Assembly (NCBI GenBank): GCA_036417435.1
Contig: JAZAQT010000267.1
Location: 124,001 to 188,000 of the forward strand
Direction of reading: 5' to 3'
Origin: Inia geoffrensis
Lineage: Eukaryota > Chordata > Mammalia > Artiodactyla > Iniidae
DNA: 64,000 bases
Below are positions 47,309 through 60,407 of this stretch, one piece after another; the stretch's first letter is position 1, and each line of letters opens with the position of its first letter. The position numbers were made by a program, and so were the translations under genes. The notes beneath the pieces were generated by a model. It was not told the origin of the DNA and did not search any database. It saw nothing but the letters and a program-made list of their open reading frames with translations.

Positions 47309-48650
47309 GAATGGGGATTGATTAGGGTACAGGTTAGGGTACGGCAATGGCTTAGGGTTGGCGTACGTTAGAGGGCATGGGTTAGTGTTGATGTACTGGG
47401 TAAAATTTGGACACGGGTGAGGATAAAGTTTCGGGAGAGTGTCATGGTTAGGTTTCAGGTTAGGGTTAGGGTTAGGGAATGGAGAGGGATTAGGGTACAG
47501 GTTAGGGTAACGCTGCGGTTTAGTGTTAGCGTACGTTTGAGGGCACGAGTTAGTCTTGGTGTCCTGGTTAAGATTAGGGCACGGGTGAGGGTAAGGCTTC
47601 GGGTGAGGGTCAGGGTTAGGATTCGGGTTAGGTTAGGGTTAGGAAATGGAGAGGGATTAGGGTACAGGTTAGGGTACAACAATGCTTAAGGGTTAGCGTA
47701 AGTGTGAGGGCACGAGTTAGTGTTGGTGTACTGGTTAAGACAACGGCACCGATGAGGGTAAGGCCTCGGAAAAGGGTCACGTTCAGGGTTTCGCTTAGGG
47801 TTAGGGTTAGGGAATGGGAGGGATTAGGGTACAGGATAGGGTACGAAAATGCTTAAGGGTTAGCGTACGTTTGAGGGCATGAGTTAGTGTTTGTGTACTG
47901 GTTAAGATTAGGGCATTAGCTAGGGTAGGGCATCGGAAGTGGGTCAGGTTTAGGGATGGGGTTAGGGTTAGGGTTAAGGAATGGGGAGGGATTAGGGTAC
48001 AATTTAGGGTACGACAACGCTTAAGGTTTAGCGTAAGTGTGAGGGCACGAGTTAGTGTTGGTGTCCTGGTTAAGATTAGGGCACGGGTGAGGGTAAGGCT
48101 TCGGGTGAGGGTCAGGGTTAGGATTCGGGTTAGGGTTAGGGTTAAGGAATGCAGAGGGATTAGGGTACAGCTTAGGGTACGACAGTGCTTAAGGGTTAGC
48201 GTTCGTGTGAGGGCAAGGGTTAGTGTTAGTGTCCTGGTTAAGATTAGGGCACCGGTGAGGGTAAGGCTTCAGGTGAGGGTCAGGGTTAGGATTCGTGTTA
48301 GGTTTAGGGTTAGGGAATGGGGAGGGATTAGGGTACAGTTTAGGGTACGACAACGATTAAGGGTTAGCACACGTGTGACGGCACAAGTTAGTGTTGGTGT
48401 CCTGGTTAAGATTAGGGCACGGGTGAGGGTAAGGTTTCGGGTGAGGGTCAGGGATAGAATTCGGGTTAGGGTTAGGTTTAGAAAATGGGGAGATATTAGG
48501 GCACAGTTTAGGGTACCACAACACTTAAGGTTTTGCGTATGTGTGAGGTCACTAGTTAGTGTTAGTGTACTGCTTACGATTAGGGCACGGGTGAGGGTAA
48601 GGCCTCGGAATAGGGTCACGTTAAGGGTTAGGGTTAGGGTTAGGGTTAGG
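47309..48650 (+). repeat. HOR unit 36, 8-mer, 1,342 bp
   Basis: M1 to M8 are in order, with two one-base deletions in junction regions: gggttaggttagggtt near 47632 and gggaatgggagggatt near 47818. From about 48.0 kb it resembles unit 1 at an offset of 46,511 bp (shared cacgtgtgacggcac in M7). Confidence 0.87.
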
Positions 48651-49994
48651 GAATGGGGATTGATTAGGGTACAGGTTAGTGTACGACAATGGCTTAGGGT
48701 TGGCGTACGTTAGAGGGCATGGGTTAGTGTTGATGTACTGGTTAAAATTAGGACACGGGTGAGGGTAAAGTTTCGGGTGAGTGTCATGGTTAGGTTTCAG
48801 GTTAGGGTTAGGGTTAGGGAATGGAGAGGGATTAGGGTACAGGTTAGGGTACCACTGCGGTTTAGTATTAGCGTACGTTTCAGGGCACGAGTTAGTCTTG
48901 GTGTCCTGGTTAAGATTAGGACACGGGTGAGGGTAAGGCTTCGGGTGAGGGTCAGGGTTAGGATTCGGGTTAGGGTTAGGGTTAGGGAATGGAGAGGGAT
49001 TAGGGTACAGGTTAGGGTACGACAATGCTTAAGGGTTAGCGTAAGTGTGAGGGCACGAGTTAGTGTTGGTGTACTGGTTAAGACAACGGCACCGATGAGG
49101 GTAAGGCCTCGGAAAAGGGTCACGTTCAGGGTTTTGCTTAGGGTTAGGGGTAGGGAATGGGAAGGGATTAGGGTACAGGATAGGGTACGACAATGCTTAA
49201 GGGTTAGCGTACGTTTGAGGGCATGAGTTAGTGTTTGTGTACTGGTTAAGATTAGGGCATTGGTTAGGGTAGGGCATCGGAAGTGGGTCAGGTTTAGGGA
49301 TGGGTTTAGGGTTAGGGTTAAGGAATGGGGAGGGATTAGGGTACAATTTAGGGTACGACAACGCTTAAGGTTTAGCGTACGTGTGAGGGCACGAGTTACT
49401 GTTGGTGTCCTGGTTAAGATTAGGGCACGGGTGAGGGTAAGGCTTTGGGTGAGGGTCAGGGTTAGGATTCGGGTTAGGGTTAGGGTTAGGGAATGGGGAG
49501 GGATTAGGGTACAGTGTAGGGTACGACAATGCTTAAGGGTTAGCGTACGTTTGAAGGCATGAGTTAGTGTTTGTGTACTGGTTAAGATTAGGGCATTGGT
49601 TAGGGTAGGGCATCGGAAGTGGGTAAGGTTTAGGGATGGGGTTAGGGTTAGGGTTATGGAATGGGGAGGGATTAGGGTACAATTTAGGGTACGACAACGC
49701 TTAAGGTTTAGCGTACGTGTGAGGGCACGAGTTAATGTTGGTGTCCTGGTTAAGATTAGGGCACAGGTGAGGGTAAGGTTTCGGGTGAGGGTCAGGGATA
49801 GAATTCGGGTTAGGGTAAGGGTTAGGGAATGGGGAGATATTAGGGCACAGTTTAGGGTACCACAACGCTTAAGGTTTAGCGTACGTGTGAGGTCACTAGT
49901 TAGTGTTAGTGTACTGCTTACGATTAGGGCACGGGTGAGGGTAAGGCCTCGGAAGAGGGTCACGTAAAGGGTTAGGGTTAGGGTTAGGTTTAGG
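48651..49994 (+). repeat. HOR unit 37, 8-mer of altered order, 1,344 bp
   Basis: Order is M1 M2 M3 M4 M5 M4 M5/M7 M8, the same unusual order as unit 2, with the same private ggtaccactgcggtttag, gttagtattagcg and tttcagggcacg. Offset from unit 2 is 46,511 bp. Confidence 0.88.
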
Positions 49995-51337
49995 GAATGG
50001 GGATTGATTAGCGTACAGGTTAGGGTACGGCAATGGCTTAGGGTTGGCGTACGTTAGAGGGCATGGGTTAGTGTTGATGTACTGGTTAAAATTAGGACAC
50101 GGGTGAGGGTAAAGTTTCGGGTGAGTGTCATGGTTAGGTTTCAGGTTAGGGTTAGGGTTAGGGAATGGAGAGGGATTAGGGTACAGGTTAGGGCACCGCT
50201 GCGGTTTAGTGTTAGCGTACGTGTGAGGGCACGGGTTAGTGTTGGTGTCCTGGTTAAGATTAGGGCACGGGTGAGGGTAAGGCTTCGGGTGAGGGTCAGG
50301 GTTAGGATTCGGGTTAGGGTTAGGGTTAAGGAATGCAGAGGGATTAGGGTACAGCTTAGGGTACGACAGTGCTTAAGGGTTAGCGTTCGTGTGAGGGCAA
50401 GGGTTAGTGTTAGTGTCTTGGTTAAGATTAGGGCACGGGTGAGGGTAAGGCTTCGGGTGAGGGTCAGGGTTAGGATTCGGGTTAGGGTTAGGGTTAGGGA
50501 ATGGAGAGGGATTAGGGTACAGGTTAGGGTACAACAATGCTTAAGGGTTAGCGTAAGTGTTACGGCACGAGTTAGTGTTGATGTACTGGTTAAGACAACG
50601 GCACCGATGAGGGTAAGGCCTCGAAAAGGGTCACGTTCAGTGTTTCGCTTAGGGTTAGGGTTAGGGAATGGGGAGGGATTAGGGTACAGGATAGGGTACG
50701 AAAATGCTTTAGCGTTAGCGTACGTTTGAGGGCATGAGTTAGTGTTTGTGTACTGGTTAAGATTAGGGCATTGGTTAGGGTAGGGCATCGGAAGTGGGTC
50801 AGGTTTAGGGATGGGGTTAGGGTTAGGGTTAAGGAATGGGGAGGGATTAGGGTACAATTTAGGGTACGACAACGCTTAAGGTTTAGCGTACGTGTGAGGG
50901 CACGAGTTAGTGTTGGTGTCCTGGTTAAGATTAGGGCACGGGTGAGGGTAAGGTTTCGGGTGAGGGTCAGGGTTAGGATTCGGGTTAGGGTTAGGGTTAG
51001 GGAATGGGGAGGGATTAGGGTACAGTTTAGGGTACGACAACGATTAAGGGTTAGCGCACGTGTGACGGCACAAGTTAGTGTTGGTGTCCTGGTTAAGATT
51101 AGGGCACGGGTGAGGGTAAGGTTTCAGGTGAGGGTCAGGGATAGAATTCGGGTTAGGGTTAGGTTTAGAAAATGGGGAGATATTAGGGCACAGTTTAGGG
51201 TACCACAACGCTTAAGGTTTAGCATACGTGTGAGGTCACTAGTTAGTGTTAGTGTACTGCTTACGATTAGGGCACGGGTGAGGGTAAGGCCTCGGAATAG
51301 GGTCACGTTAAGGGTTAGGGTTAGGGTTAGGGTTAGG
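49995..51337 (+). repeat. HOR unit 38, rearranged 8-mer, 1,343 bp
   Basis: Order is M1, M2/M5, M6, M3 (one base short), M4, M5, M7, M8. It looks like unit 3 joined to unit 4 with four monomers (672 bp) lost near 50.45 kb, since the offset to the 3-5 kb region drops from 46,511 to 45,839 there. Confidence 0.85.
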
Positions 51338-53184
51338 GAATGGGGATTGATTAGGGTACAGGTTAGGGTACGGCAATGGCTTAGGGTTGGTGTATGTTAG
51401 AGAGCATGGGTTAGTGTAGATGTACTGGTAAAAATTAGGACACGGGTGAGGTTAAAGTTTCGGGTGAGTGTCATGGTTAGGTTTCAGGTTAGGGTTAGGG
51501 TTAGGGAATGGAGAGGGATTAGGGTGCAGGTTAGGGTACGACAGTGCTTAAGGGTTAGCATAAGTGTGAGGGCACGAATTAGTGTTGGTGTACTGGTTAA
51601 GACAACGGCACCGATGAGGGTAAGGCGTCGGAAAAGTGTCACGTTCAGGGTTGCGGTTAGGGTTAGGTTTAGGGAATGGGGAGGGATTAGGGTACAGGTT
51701 AGGGTACGACAATGCTTAAGGGTTAGCGTACGTTTGAGGGCATGAGTTAGTGTTTGTGTACTGGTTAAGTTCAGGGCATTGGTTAGGGTAGGGCATCGGA
51801 AGTGGGTCACGTTTAGGAATGGTGTTAGGGTTAGGGTTAAGGAATGGGGAGGGATTAGGGTACAATTTAGGGTACGACAACGCTTAAGGTTTAGCGTACG
51901 TGTGAGGGGACGAGTTAGTGTTGGTGTCCTGGTTAAGATTAGGGCACGGGTGAGGGTAAGGCTTAGGGTGAGGGTCGGGTTAGGATTCGGGTTAGGGTTA
52001 GGGTTAAGGAATGCAGAGGGATTAGGGTACAGCTTAGGGTACGACAGTGCTTAAGGGTTAGCGTTCGTGTGAGGGCAAGGGTTAGTGTTAGTGTCCTGGT
52101 TAAGATTAGGGCACGGGTGAGGGTAAGGTTTCGGGTGAGGGTCAGGGATAGAATTCGGGTTAGGGTTAGGGTTAGGGAATGGAGAGGGATTAGGGTACAG
52201 GTTAGGGTACGACAATGCTTAAGGGTTAGCGTAAGTATGAGGGCACGAGTTAGTATTGGTGTACTGGTTAAGACAACGGCACCGATGAGGGTAAGGCCTC
52301 GGAAAAGGGTCACGTTCAGGGTTTCGCTTAGGGTTAGGGTTAGGGAATGGGGAGGGATTAGGGTACAGGATGGGGAACGACAATGCTTAAGGGTTAGCGT
52401 ACGTTTGAGGGCATGAGTTAGTGTTTGTGTACTGGTTAAGATTAGGGCATTGGTTAGGGTAGGACATCGGAAGTGGGTCAGGTTTAGGGATGGGGTTAGG
52501 GTTAGGGTTAAGGAATGGGGAGGGATTAGGGTACAATTTAGGGTACGACAACGCTTAAGGTTTAGCGTACGTGTGAGGGCACGAGTTAGTGTTGGTGTCC
52601 TGGTTAAGATTAGGGCACGGGTGAGGGTAAGGCTTCGGGTGATGGTCAGGGTTAGGATTCGGGTTAGGGTTAGGGTTAAGGAATGCAGAGGGATTAGGGT
52701 ACAGCTTAGGGTACGACAGTGCTTAAGGGTTAGCGTTCGTGGGAGGGCAAGGGTTAGTGTTAGTGTCCTGGTTAAGATTAGGGCACGGGTGAGGGTAAGG
52801 CTTCAGGTGAGTGTCAGGGTTAGGATTCGGGTTAGGGTTAGGGTTAGGGAATGGGGAGGGATTAGAGTACAGTTTAGGGTACAACAACGATTAAGGGTTA
52901 GCGTACGTGTGAGGGCAGAAGTTAGTGTTGGTGTCCTGGTTAAGATTAGGGCACGGGTGAGGGTAAGGTTTCGGGTGAGGGTCATGGATAGAATTCGGGT
53001 TAGGGTTAGGGTTAGGGAATGGGAAGGTATTAGGGCACAGTTTAGGGTACCACAACGCTTAAGGTTTAGCGTACGTGTGAGGTCACTAGTTAGTGTTAGT
53101 GTACTGCTTACGATTAGGGCACGGGTGAGGGTAAGGCCTCGGAAGAGGGTCACGTTAAGGGTTAGGGTTACGGTTAGGGTTAGG
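51338..53184 (+). repeat. HOR unit 39, 11-mer, 1,847 bp
   Basis: Same composition as unit 5 at an offset of 45,839 bp, including the B-type M1 and ggcttagggtgagg with the one-base M5 deletion near 51974. Confidence 0.87.
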
Positions 53185-55871
53185 GAATGGGGATTGATTA
53201 GGGTACAGGTTAGGGTACGGCAATGGCTTAGGGTTGGCGTACGTTAGAGGGCATGGGTTAGTGTTGATGTACTGGTTAAAATTAGGACACGGGTAGGGTA
53301 AAGTTTCGGGTGAGTGTCATGGTTAGGTTTCAGGTTAGGGTTAGGGTTAGGGAATGGAGAAGGATTAGGGTACAGGTTAGGGTACCGCTGCGGTTTAGTG
53401 TTAGCGTACGTTTGAGGGCACGAGTTAGTCTTGGTGTCCTGGTTAAGATTAGGGCACGGGTGAGGGTAAGGCTTCAGGTGAGGGTCAGGGTTAGGATTCG
53501 GGTTAGGGTTAGGGTTAGGGAATGGAGAGGGATTAGGGTACAGGTTAGGGTACGACAATGCTTAAGGGTTAGCGTAAGTGTGAGGGCACGAGTTAGTGTT
53601 GGTGTACTGGTTAAGACAACGGCACCGATGAGGGTAAGGCCTCGGAAAAGGGTCACGTCCAGGGTTTCGCTTAGGGTTAGGGTTAGGGAATGGGGAGGGA
53701 TTAGGGTACAGGATGGGGTACGACAATGCTTAAGGGTTAGTGTACGTTTGAGGGCATGAGTTAGTGTTTGTGTACTGGTTAAAATTAGGGCATTGGTTAG
53801 GGTAGGGCATCGGAGGTGGGTCAGGTTTAGGGATGGGGTTAGGGTTAGGGTTAAGGAATGGGGAGGGATTAGGGTACAATTTAGGGTACGACAACGCTTA
53901 AGGTTTAGCGTACGTGTGAGGGCACGAGTTAGTGTTGTTATCCTGGTTAAGATTAGGGCACGGGTGAGGGTAAGGCTTCGGGTGAGGGTCAGGGTTAGGA
54001 TTCGGGTTAGGGTTAGGGTTAAGGAATGCAGAGGGATTAGGGTACAGCTTAGGGTACGACAGTGCTTAAGGGTTAGCGTTCGTGTGAGGGCAAGTGTTAG
54101 TGTTAGTGTCCTGGTTAAGATTAGGGCACGGGTGAGTGTAAGGCTTCAGGTGAGGGTCAGGGTTAGGATTCGGGTTAGGGTTAGGGTTAGGGAATTGGGA
54201 GGCATTAGGGTACAGTTTAGGGTACGACAACGATTAAGGGTTAGCGTACGTGTGAGGGCAGAAGTTAGTGTTGGTGTCCTGGTTAAGATTAGGGCACGGG
54301 TGAGGGTAAGGTTTCGGGTGAGGGTCAGGGATAGAATTCGGGTTAGGGTTAGGGTTAGGGAATGGGGAGATATTAGGGCACAGTTTAGGGTACCACAACG
54401 CTTAAGGTTTAGCGTACATGTGAGGTCACTAGTTAGTGTTAGTGTACTGCTTACGATTAGGGCACGGGTGAGGGTAAGGCCTCGGAAGAGGGTCACGTTA
54501 AGGGTTAGGGTTAGGGTTAGGGTTAGGGAATGGGGATTGATTAGGGTACAGGTTAGGGTACGGCAATGGCTTAGGTTTGGCGTACGTTAGAGGGCATGGG
54601 TTAGTGTTGATGTACTGGTTAAAATTAGGACACGGGTGAGGGTAAAGTTTCGGGTGAGTGTCATGGTTAGGTTTCAGGTTAGGGTTAGGGTTAGGGAATG
54701 GAGAGGGATTAGGGTACAGGTTAGGGTACCGCTGCGGTTTAGTGTTAGCGTACGTTTGAGGGCACGAGTTAGTCTTGGTGTCCTGGTTAAGATTAGGACA
54801 CGGGTGAGGGTAAGGCTTCGAGTGAGGGTCAGGTTTAGGATTCGGGTTAGGGTTAGGGTTAGGGAATGGAGAGGGATTAGGGTACAGGTTAGGGTACGAC
54901 AATGCTTAAGGGTTAGCGTAAGTGTGAGGGCACGAGTTAGTGTTGGTGTACTGGTTAAGACAATGGCACCGATGAGGGTAAGGCCTCGGAAAAGGGTCAC
55001 GTTCAGGGTTTCGCTTAGGGTTAGGGTTAGGGAATGGGGAGGGATTAGGGTACAGGATAGGGTACGACAATGCTTAAGGGTTAGCGTACGTTTGAGGGCA
55101 TGAGTTAGTGTTTGTGTACTGGTTAAGTTTAGGGCATTGGTTAGGGTAGGGCATCGGAAGTGGGTCAAGTTTAGGGATGGGGTTAGGGTTAGGGTTAAGG
55201 AATGGGGAGGGATTAGGGTACAATTTAGGGTACGACAACGCTTAAGGTTTAGCGTACGTGTGAGGTCACGAGTTAGTGTTGGTGTCCTGGTTAAGATTAG
55301 GGCACGGGTGAGGGTAAGGCTTCGGGTGAGGGTCAGGGTTAGGATTCTGGTTAGTGTTAGGGTTAAGGAATGCAGAGGGATTAGGGTACAGCTTAGGGTA
55401 CGACAGTGCTTAATGGTTAGCGTTCGTGTGAGGGCAAGGGTTAGTGTTAGTGTCCTGGTTAAGATTAGGGCACGGGTGAGGGTAAGGCTTCAGGTGAGGG
55501 TCAGGGTTAGGATTCGTGTTAGGTTTAGGGTTAGGGAATGGGGAGGGATTAGGGTTCAGTTTAGGGTACGACAACGATTAAGGGTTAGCGTACGTGTGAG
55601 GGCACAAGTTAGTGTTGGTGTCCTGGTTAAGATTAGGGCACGGGTGAGGGTAAGGTTTCGGGTGAGGGTCAGGGATAGAATTCGGGTTAGGGTTAGGGTT
55701 AGGGAATGGGGAGATATTAGGGCACAGTTTAGGGTACCACAACGCTTAAGGTTTAGCGTACGTGTGAGGTCACTAGTTAGTGTTAGTGTACTGCTTACGA
55801 TTAGGGCATGGGTGAGAGTAAGGCCTCGGAAGAGGGTCACGTTAAGGGTTAGGGTTAGGGTTAGGGTTAGG
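53185..55871 (+). repeat. HOR units 40-41, 8-mers at 53185 and 54528
   Basis: Units of 1,343 and 1,344 bp, M1 to M8 in order. They match units 6 and 7 at an offset of 45,839 bp: shared cacgggtagggtaaag, ggcatcggaggtggg, gaattgggaggcatt and aagacaatggcaccg. Confidence 0.88.
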
Positions 55872-57047
55872 GAATGGGGATTGATTAGGGTACAGGTTAG
55901 GGTACGGCAATGGCTTAGGGTTGGCGTACGTTAGAGGGCATGGGTTAGTGTTGATGTACTGGTTAAAATTAGGACACGGGTGAAGGTAAAGTTTCGGGTG
56001 AGTGTCATGGTTAGGTTTCAGGTTAGGGTTAGGGTTAGGGAATGGAGAGGGATTAGGGTACAGGTTAGGGTACCGCTGCGGTTTAGTGTTAGCGTACGTT
56101 TGAGGGCACGAGTTAGTCTTGGTGTCCTGGTTAAGATTAGGGCACGGGTGAGGGTAAAGCTTCGAGTGAGGGTCAGGTTTAGGATTCGGGTTAGGGTTAG
56201 GGTTAGGGAATTGAGAGGAATTAGGGTACAGGTTAGGGTACGACAATGCTTAAGGGTTAGCGTAAGTTTGAGGGCACGAGTTAGTGTTGGTGTACTGGTT
56301 AAGACAATGGCACCGATGAGGGTTAGGCCTCGGAAAAGGGTCACGTTCAGGGTTTCGCTTAGGGTTAGGGTTAGGGAATGGGGAGGGATTAGGGTACAGG
56401 ATAGGGTACGACAATGCTTAAGGGTTAGCGTACGTTTGAGGGCATGAGTTAGTGTTTGTGTACTGATTAAGTTTAGGGCATTGGTTAGGGTAGGGCATCG
56501 GAAGTGAGTCAAGTTTAGGGTTGGGGTTAGGGTTAGGGTTAAGGAATGGGGAGGGATTAGGGTACAATTTAGGGTACGACAACGCTTAAGGTTTAGCGTA
56601 CGTGTGAGGGCACGAGTTAGTGTTGGTGTCCTGGTTAAGATTAGGGCACGGGTGAGGGTAAGGTTTCGGGTGAGGGTCAGGGTTAGGATTCGGGTTAGGG
56701 TTAGGGTTAGGGAATGGGGAGGGATTAGGGTACAGTTTAGGGTACGACAACGATTAAGGGTTAGCGCACGTGTGACGGCACAAGTTAGTGTTGGTGTCCT
56801 GGTTAAGATTAGGGCCCGGGTGAGGGTAAGTTTTCGGGTGAGGGTCAGGGATATAATTCGGGTTAGGGTTAGGTTTAGAAAATGGGGAGATATTAGGGCA
56901 CAGTTTAGGGTACCACAACACTTAAGGTTTAGCGTATGTGTGAGGTCACTAGTTAGTGTTAGTGTACTGCTTACGATTAGGGCACGGGTGAGGGTAAGGC
57001 CTCGGAATAGTGTCACGTTAAGGGTTAGGGTTAGGGTTAGGGTTAGG
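55872..57047 (+). repeat. HOR unit 42, 7-mer, 1,176 bp
   Basis: Order is M1 M2 M3 M4 M5 M7 M8 (M6 absent). The first half matches unit 8 (gtgaaggtaaag in M1), the second half the end of unit 4, so it is a chimera of two HOR lineages. Confidence 0.84.
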
Positions 57048-58559
57048 GAATGGGGATTGATTAGGGTACAGGTTAGGGTACGGCAATGGCTTAGGGTTGG
57101 TGTATATTAGAGAGCATGGGTTAGTGTAGATGTACTGGTAAAAATTAGGACACGGGTGAGGTTAAAGTTTCGGGTGAGTGTCATGGTTAGGTTTCAGGTT
57201 AGGGTTAGGGTTAGGGAATGGAGAGGGTTTAGGGTACAGGTTAGGGTACGAAAATGCTTAAGGGTTAGCGTAAGTGTGAGGGCACGTGTTAGTATGGGTG
57301 TACTGGTTAAGACAACGGCACCGATGAGGGTAAGGCCTCGGAAAAGGGTCACGTTCAGGGTTTCGCTTAGGGTTAGGGTTAGGGAATGGGGAGGGAATAG
57401 GGTACAGGATAGGGTACGACAATGCTTAAGGGTTAGCGTACTTTTGAGGGCATGAGTTAGTGTTTGTGTACTGGTTAAGATTAGGGCATTGGTTAGGGTA
57501 GGGCATCGGAAGTGGGTCAGGTTTAGGGATGGTGTTAGGGTTAGGGTTAAGGAATGGGGATGGATTAGGGTACAATTTAGGGTACGACAACGCTTAAGGT
57601 TTAGCGTACGTGTGAGGGCACGAGTTAGTGTTGGTGTCCTGGTTAAGATTAGGGCACGGTTGAGGGTAAGGCTTCGAGTGAGGGTCAGGGTTAGGATTCG
57701 GGTTAGGGTTAGGGTTAAGGAATGCAGAGGGAGTAGTGTACAGCTTAGGGTACTACAGTGCTTAAGGGTTAGCGTAAGTGTGAGGGCACGAGTTAGTGTT
57801 GGTGTACTGGTTAAGATTAGGGCATTGGTTAGGGTAGGGCATCGGAAGTGGGTCAGGTTTAGGGATGGGGTTAGGGTTAGGGTTAAGGAATGGGGAGGGA
57901 TTAGGGTACAATTTAGGGTACGACAACGCCTAAGGTTTAGCGTACGTGTGAGGGCACGAGTTAGTTTTGGTGTCCTGGTTAAGATTAGGGCATGGGTGAG
58001 GGTAAGGCTTCGGCTGAGGGTCAGGGTTAGGATTCGGGTTAGGGTTAGGGTTAAGGAATGCAGAGGGATTAGGGTACAGCTTAGGGTACGACAGTGCTTA
58101 AGGTTTAGTGTTCGTGTGAGGGCAAGGTTTAGTGTTAGTGTCCTGGTTAAGATTAGGGCACGGGTGAGGGTAAGGCTTCAGGTGAGGGTCAGGATTAGGA
58201 TTCGGGTTAGGGTTAGGGTTAGGGAATGGGGAGGGATTAGGGTACAGTTTAGGGTACGACAACGATTAAGGGTTAGCGTACGTGTGAGGGCACAAGTTAG
58301 TGTTGGTGTCCTGGTTAAGATTAGGGCACGGGTGAGGGTAAGGTTTCGGGTGAGGGTCAGGGATAGAATTCAGCTTAGGGTTAGGTTTAGGGAATGGGGA
58401 GATATTAGGGCACAGTTTAGGGTACCCCAACGCTTAAGGTTTAGCGTACGTGTGAGGTCACTAGTTAGTGTTAGTGTACTGCTTACGATTAGGGCACGGG
58501 TGAGGCTAAGGCCTCGGAAGAGGGTCACGTTAAGGGTTAGGGTTAGGGTTAGGGTTAGG
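57048..58559 (+). repeat. HOR unit 43, 9-mer, 1,512 bp
   Basis: Order is M1(B) M3 M4 M5 M6/M3/M4 M5 M6 M7 M8. It contains the same triple hybrid as unit 8 (near 57.75 kb) and the gcctaagg M5 variant at 57928, but its M8 tail has the normal four TTAGGG units. Confidence 0.86.
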
Positions 58560-59100
58560 GAATGGGGATTGATTAGGGTACAGGTTAGGGTACGGCAATG
58601 GCTTAGGGTTGGCGTACGGTAGAGGGCATGGGTTAGTTTTGATGTACTGGTTAAAATTAAGACACGGGTGAGGGTAAAGTTTCGGGTGAGTGTCATGGTT
58701 AGGTTTCAGGTTAGGGTTAGGGTTAGGGAATGGAGAGGGATTAGGGTACAGGTTAGGGTACGGCTGCGGTTTAGTGTTAGCGTACGTTTGAGGGCACGAG
58801 TTAGTCTTGGTGTCCTGGTTAAGATTAGGGCACGGGTGAGGGTAAGGCTTCGGGTGAGGGTCAGGGTTAGGATTCGCGTTAGGGTTAGGGTTAGGGAATG
58901 GAGAGGGATTAGGGTACAGGTTAGGGTACGACAATGCTTAAGGGTTAGCGTAAGTGTGAGGGCACGAGTTAGTGTTGGTGTACTGGTTAAGACAACGGCA
59001 CCGATGAGGGTAAGGCCTCGGAAAAGGGTCACGTTCAGGGTTTCGCTTAGGGTTAGGGTTAGGGAATGGGGAGGGATTAGGGTACAGGATAGGGTACGAC
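57890..59100 (+). repeat. Dispersed 1.2-kb repeat, copy c
   Basis: Third copy, with gcctaagg at 57928, gatagaattcagctta near 58366 and gtacggctgcgg near 58759. It has ggcgtacggtagaggg where copies a and b have ggcttacggtagaggg. Boundaries are approximate. Confidence 0.78.
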
Positions 59101-60407
59101 ATTGCTTAAGGTTTAGCGTACGTTTGAGGGCATGAGTTAGTGTTTGTGTACTGGTTAAGATTAGGGCATTGGTTAGGGTAGGGCATCGGAAGTGGGTCAG
59201 GTTTAGGGATGGGGTTAGGGTTAGGGTTAAGGAATGGGGAGGGATTAGGGTACAATTTAGGGTACGACAACGCTTAAGGTTTAGCGTACGTGTGAGGGCA
59301 CGAGTTAGTGTTGGTGTCCTGGTTAAGATTAGGGCACGGGTGAGGGTAAGGCTTCGGGTGAGGGTCAGGGTTAGGATTCGGGTTAGGGTTAGGGTTAAGG
59401 AATGCAGAGGGATTAGGGTACAGCTTAGGGTACGACAGTGCTTAAGGGTTAGCGTAAGTGTGAGGGCACGAGTTAGTGTTGGTGTACTGGTTAAGACAAC
59501 GGCACCGATGAGGGTAAGGCCTCGGAAAATGGTCACGTTCAGGGTTTCGCTTAGGGTTAGGGTTAAGGAATGGGGAGGGATTAGGGTACAGGATAGGGTA
59601 CGAAAATGCTTATTGGTTAGCGTACGTTTGAGGGCATGAGTTAGTGTTTGTGTACTGGTTAAGATTAGGGCATTGGTTAGGGTAGGGCATCGGAAGTGGG
59701 TCAGGTTTAGGGATGGGGTTAGGGTTAGGGTTAAGGAATGGGGAGGGATTAGGGTACAATTTAGGGTACGACAACGCTTAAGGTTTAGCGTACGTGTGGG
59801 GGCACGAGTTAGTGTTGGTGTCCTGGTTAAGATTAGGGCATGGGTGAGGGTAAGGCTTCGGGTGAGGGTCAGGGTTAGGATTCGGTTTAGGGTTAGGGTT
59901 AAGGAATGCAGAGGGATAAGGGTACAGCTTAGGGTACGACAGTGCTTAAGGGTTAGTGTTCGTGTGAGGGCAAGGTTTAGTGTTAGTGTCCTGGTTAAGA
60001 TTAGGGCACGGGTGAGGGTAAGGCTTCAGGTGAGAGTCAGGGTTAGGATTCGGGTTAGGGTTAGGGTTAAGGAATGGGGAGGCATTAGGGTACAGTTTAG
60101 GGTACGACAACGATTAAGGGTTAGCGTACGTGTGAGGGCACAAGTTAGTGTTGGTGTCCTGGTTAAGATTAGGGCACGGGTGAGGGTAAGGTTTCGGGTG
60201 AGGGTCAGGGATAGAATTCGGGTTACGGTTAGGTTTAGGGAATGGGGAGATATTAGGGCACAGTTTAGGGTACCACAACGCTTAAGGTTTAGCGTACGTG
60301 TGAGGTCACTAGTTAGTGTTAGTGTACTGCTTACGATTAGGGCATGAGTGAGGGTAAAGCCTCGGAAGAGGGTCACGTTAAGGGTTAGGGTTAGGGTTAG
60401 GGTTAGG
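58560..60407 (+). repeat. HOR unit 44, 11-mer, 1,848 bp
   Basis: Same composition as unit 12 at an offset of 43,157 bp, with shared gtacggctgcgg, gacattgcttaagg, gaaaatgcttattgg and ggattcggtttaggg. Confidence 0.87.
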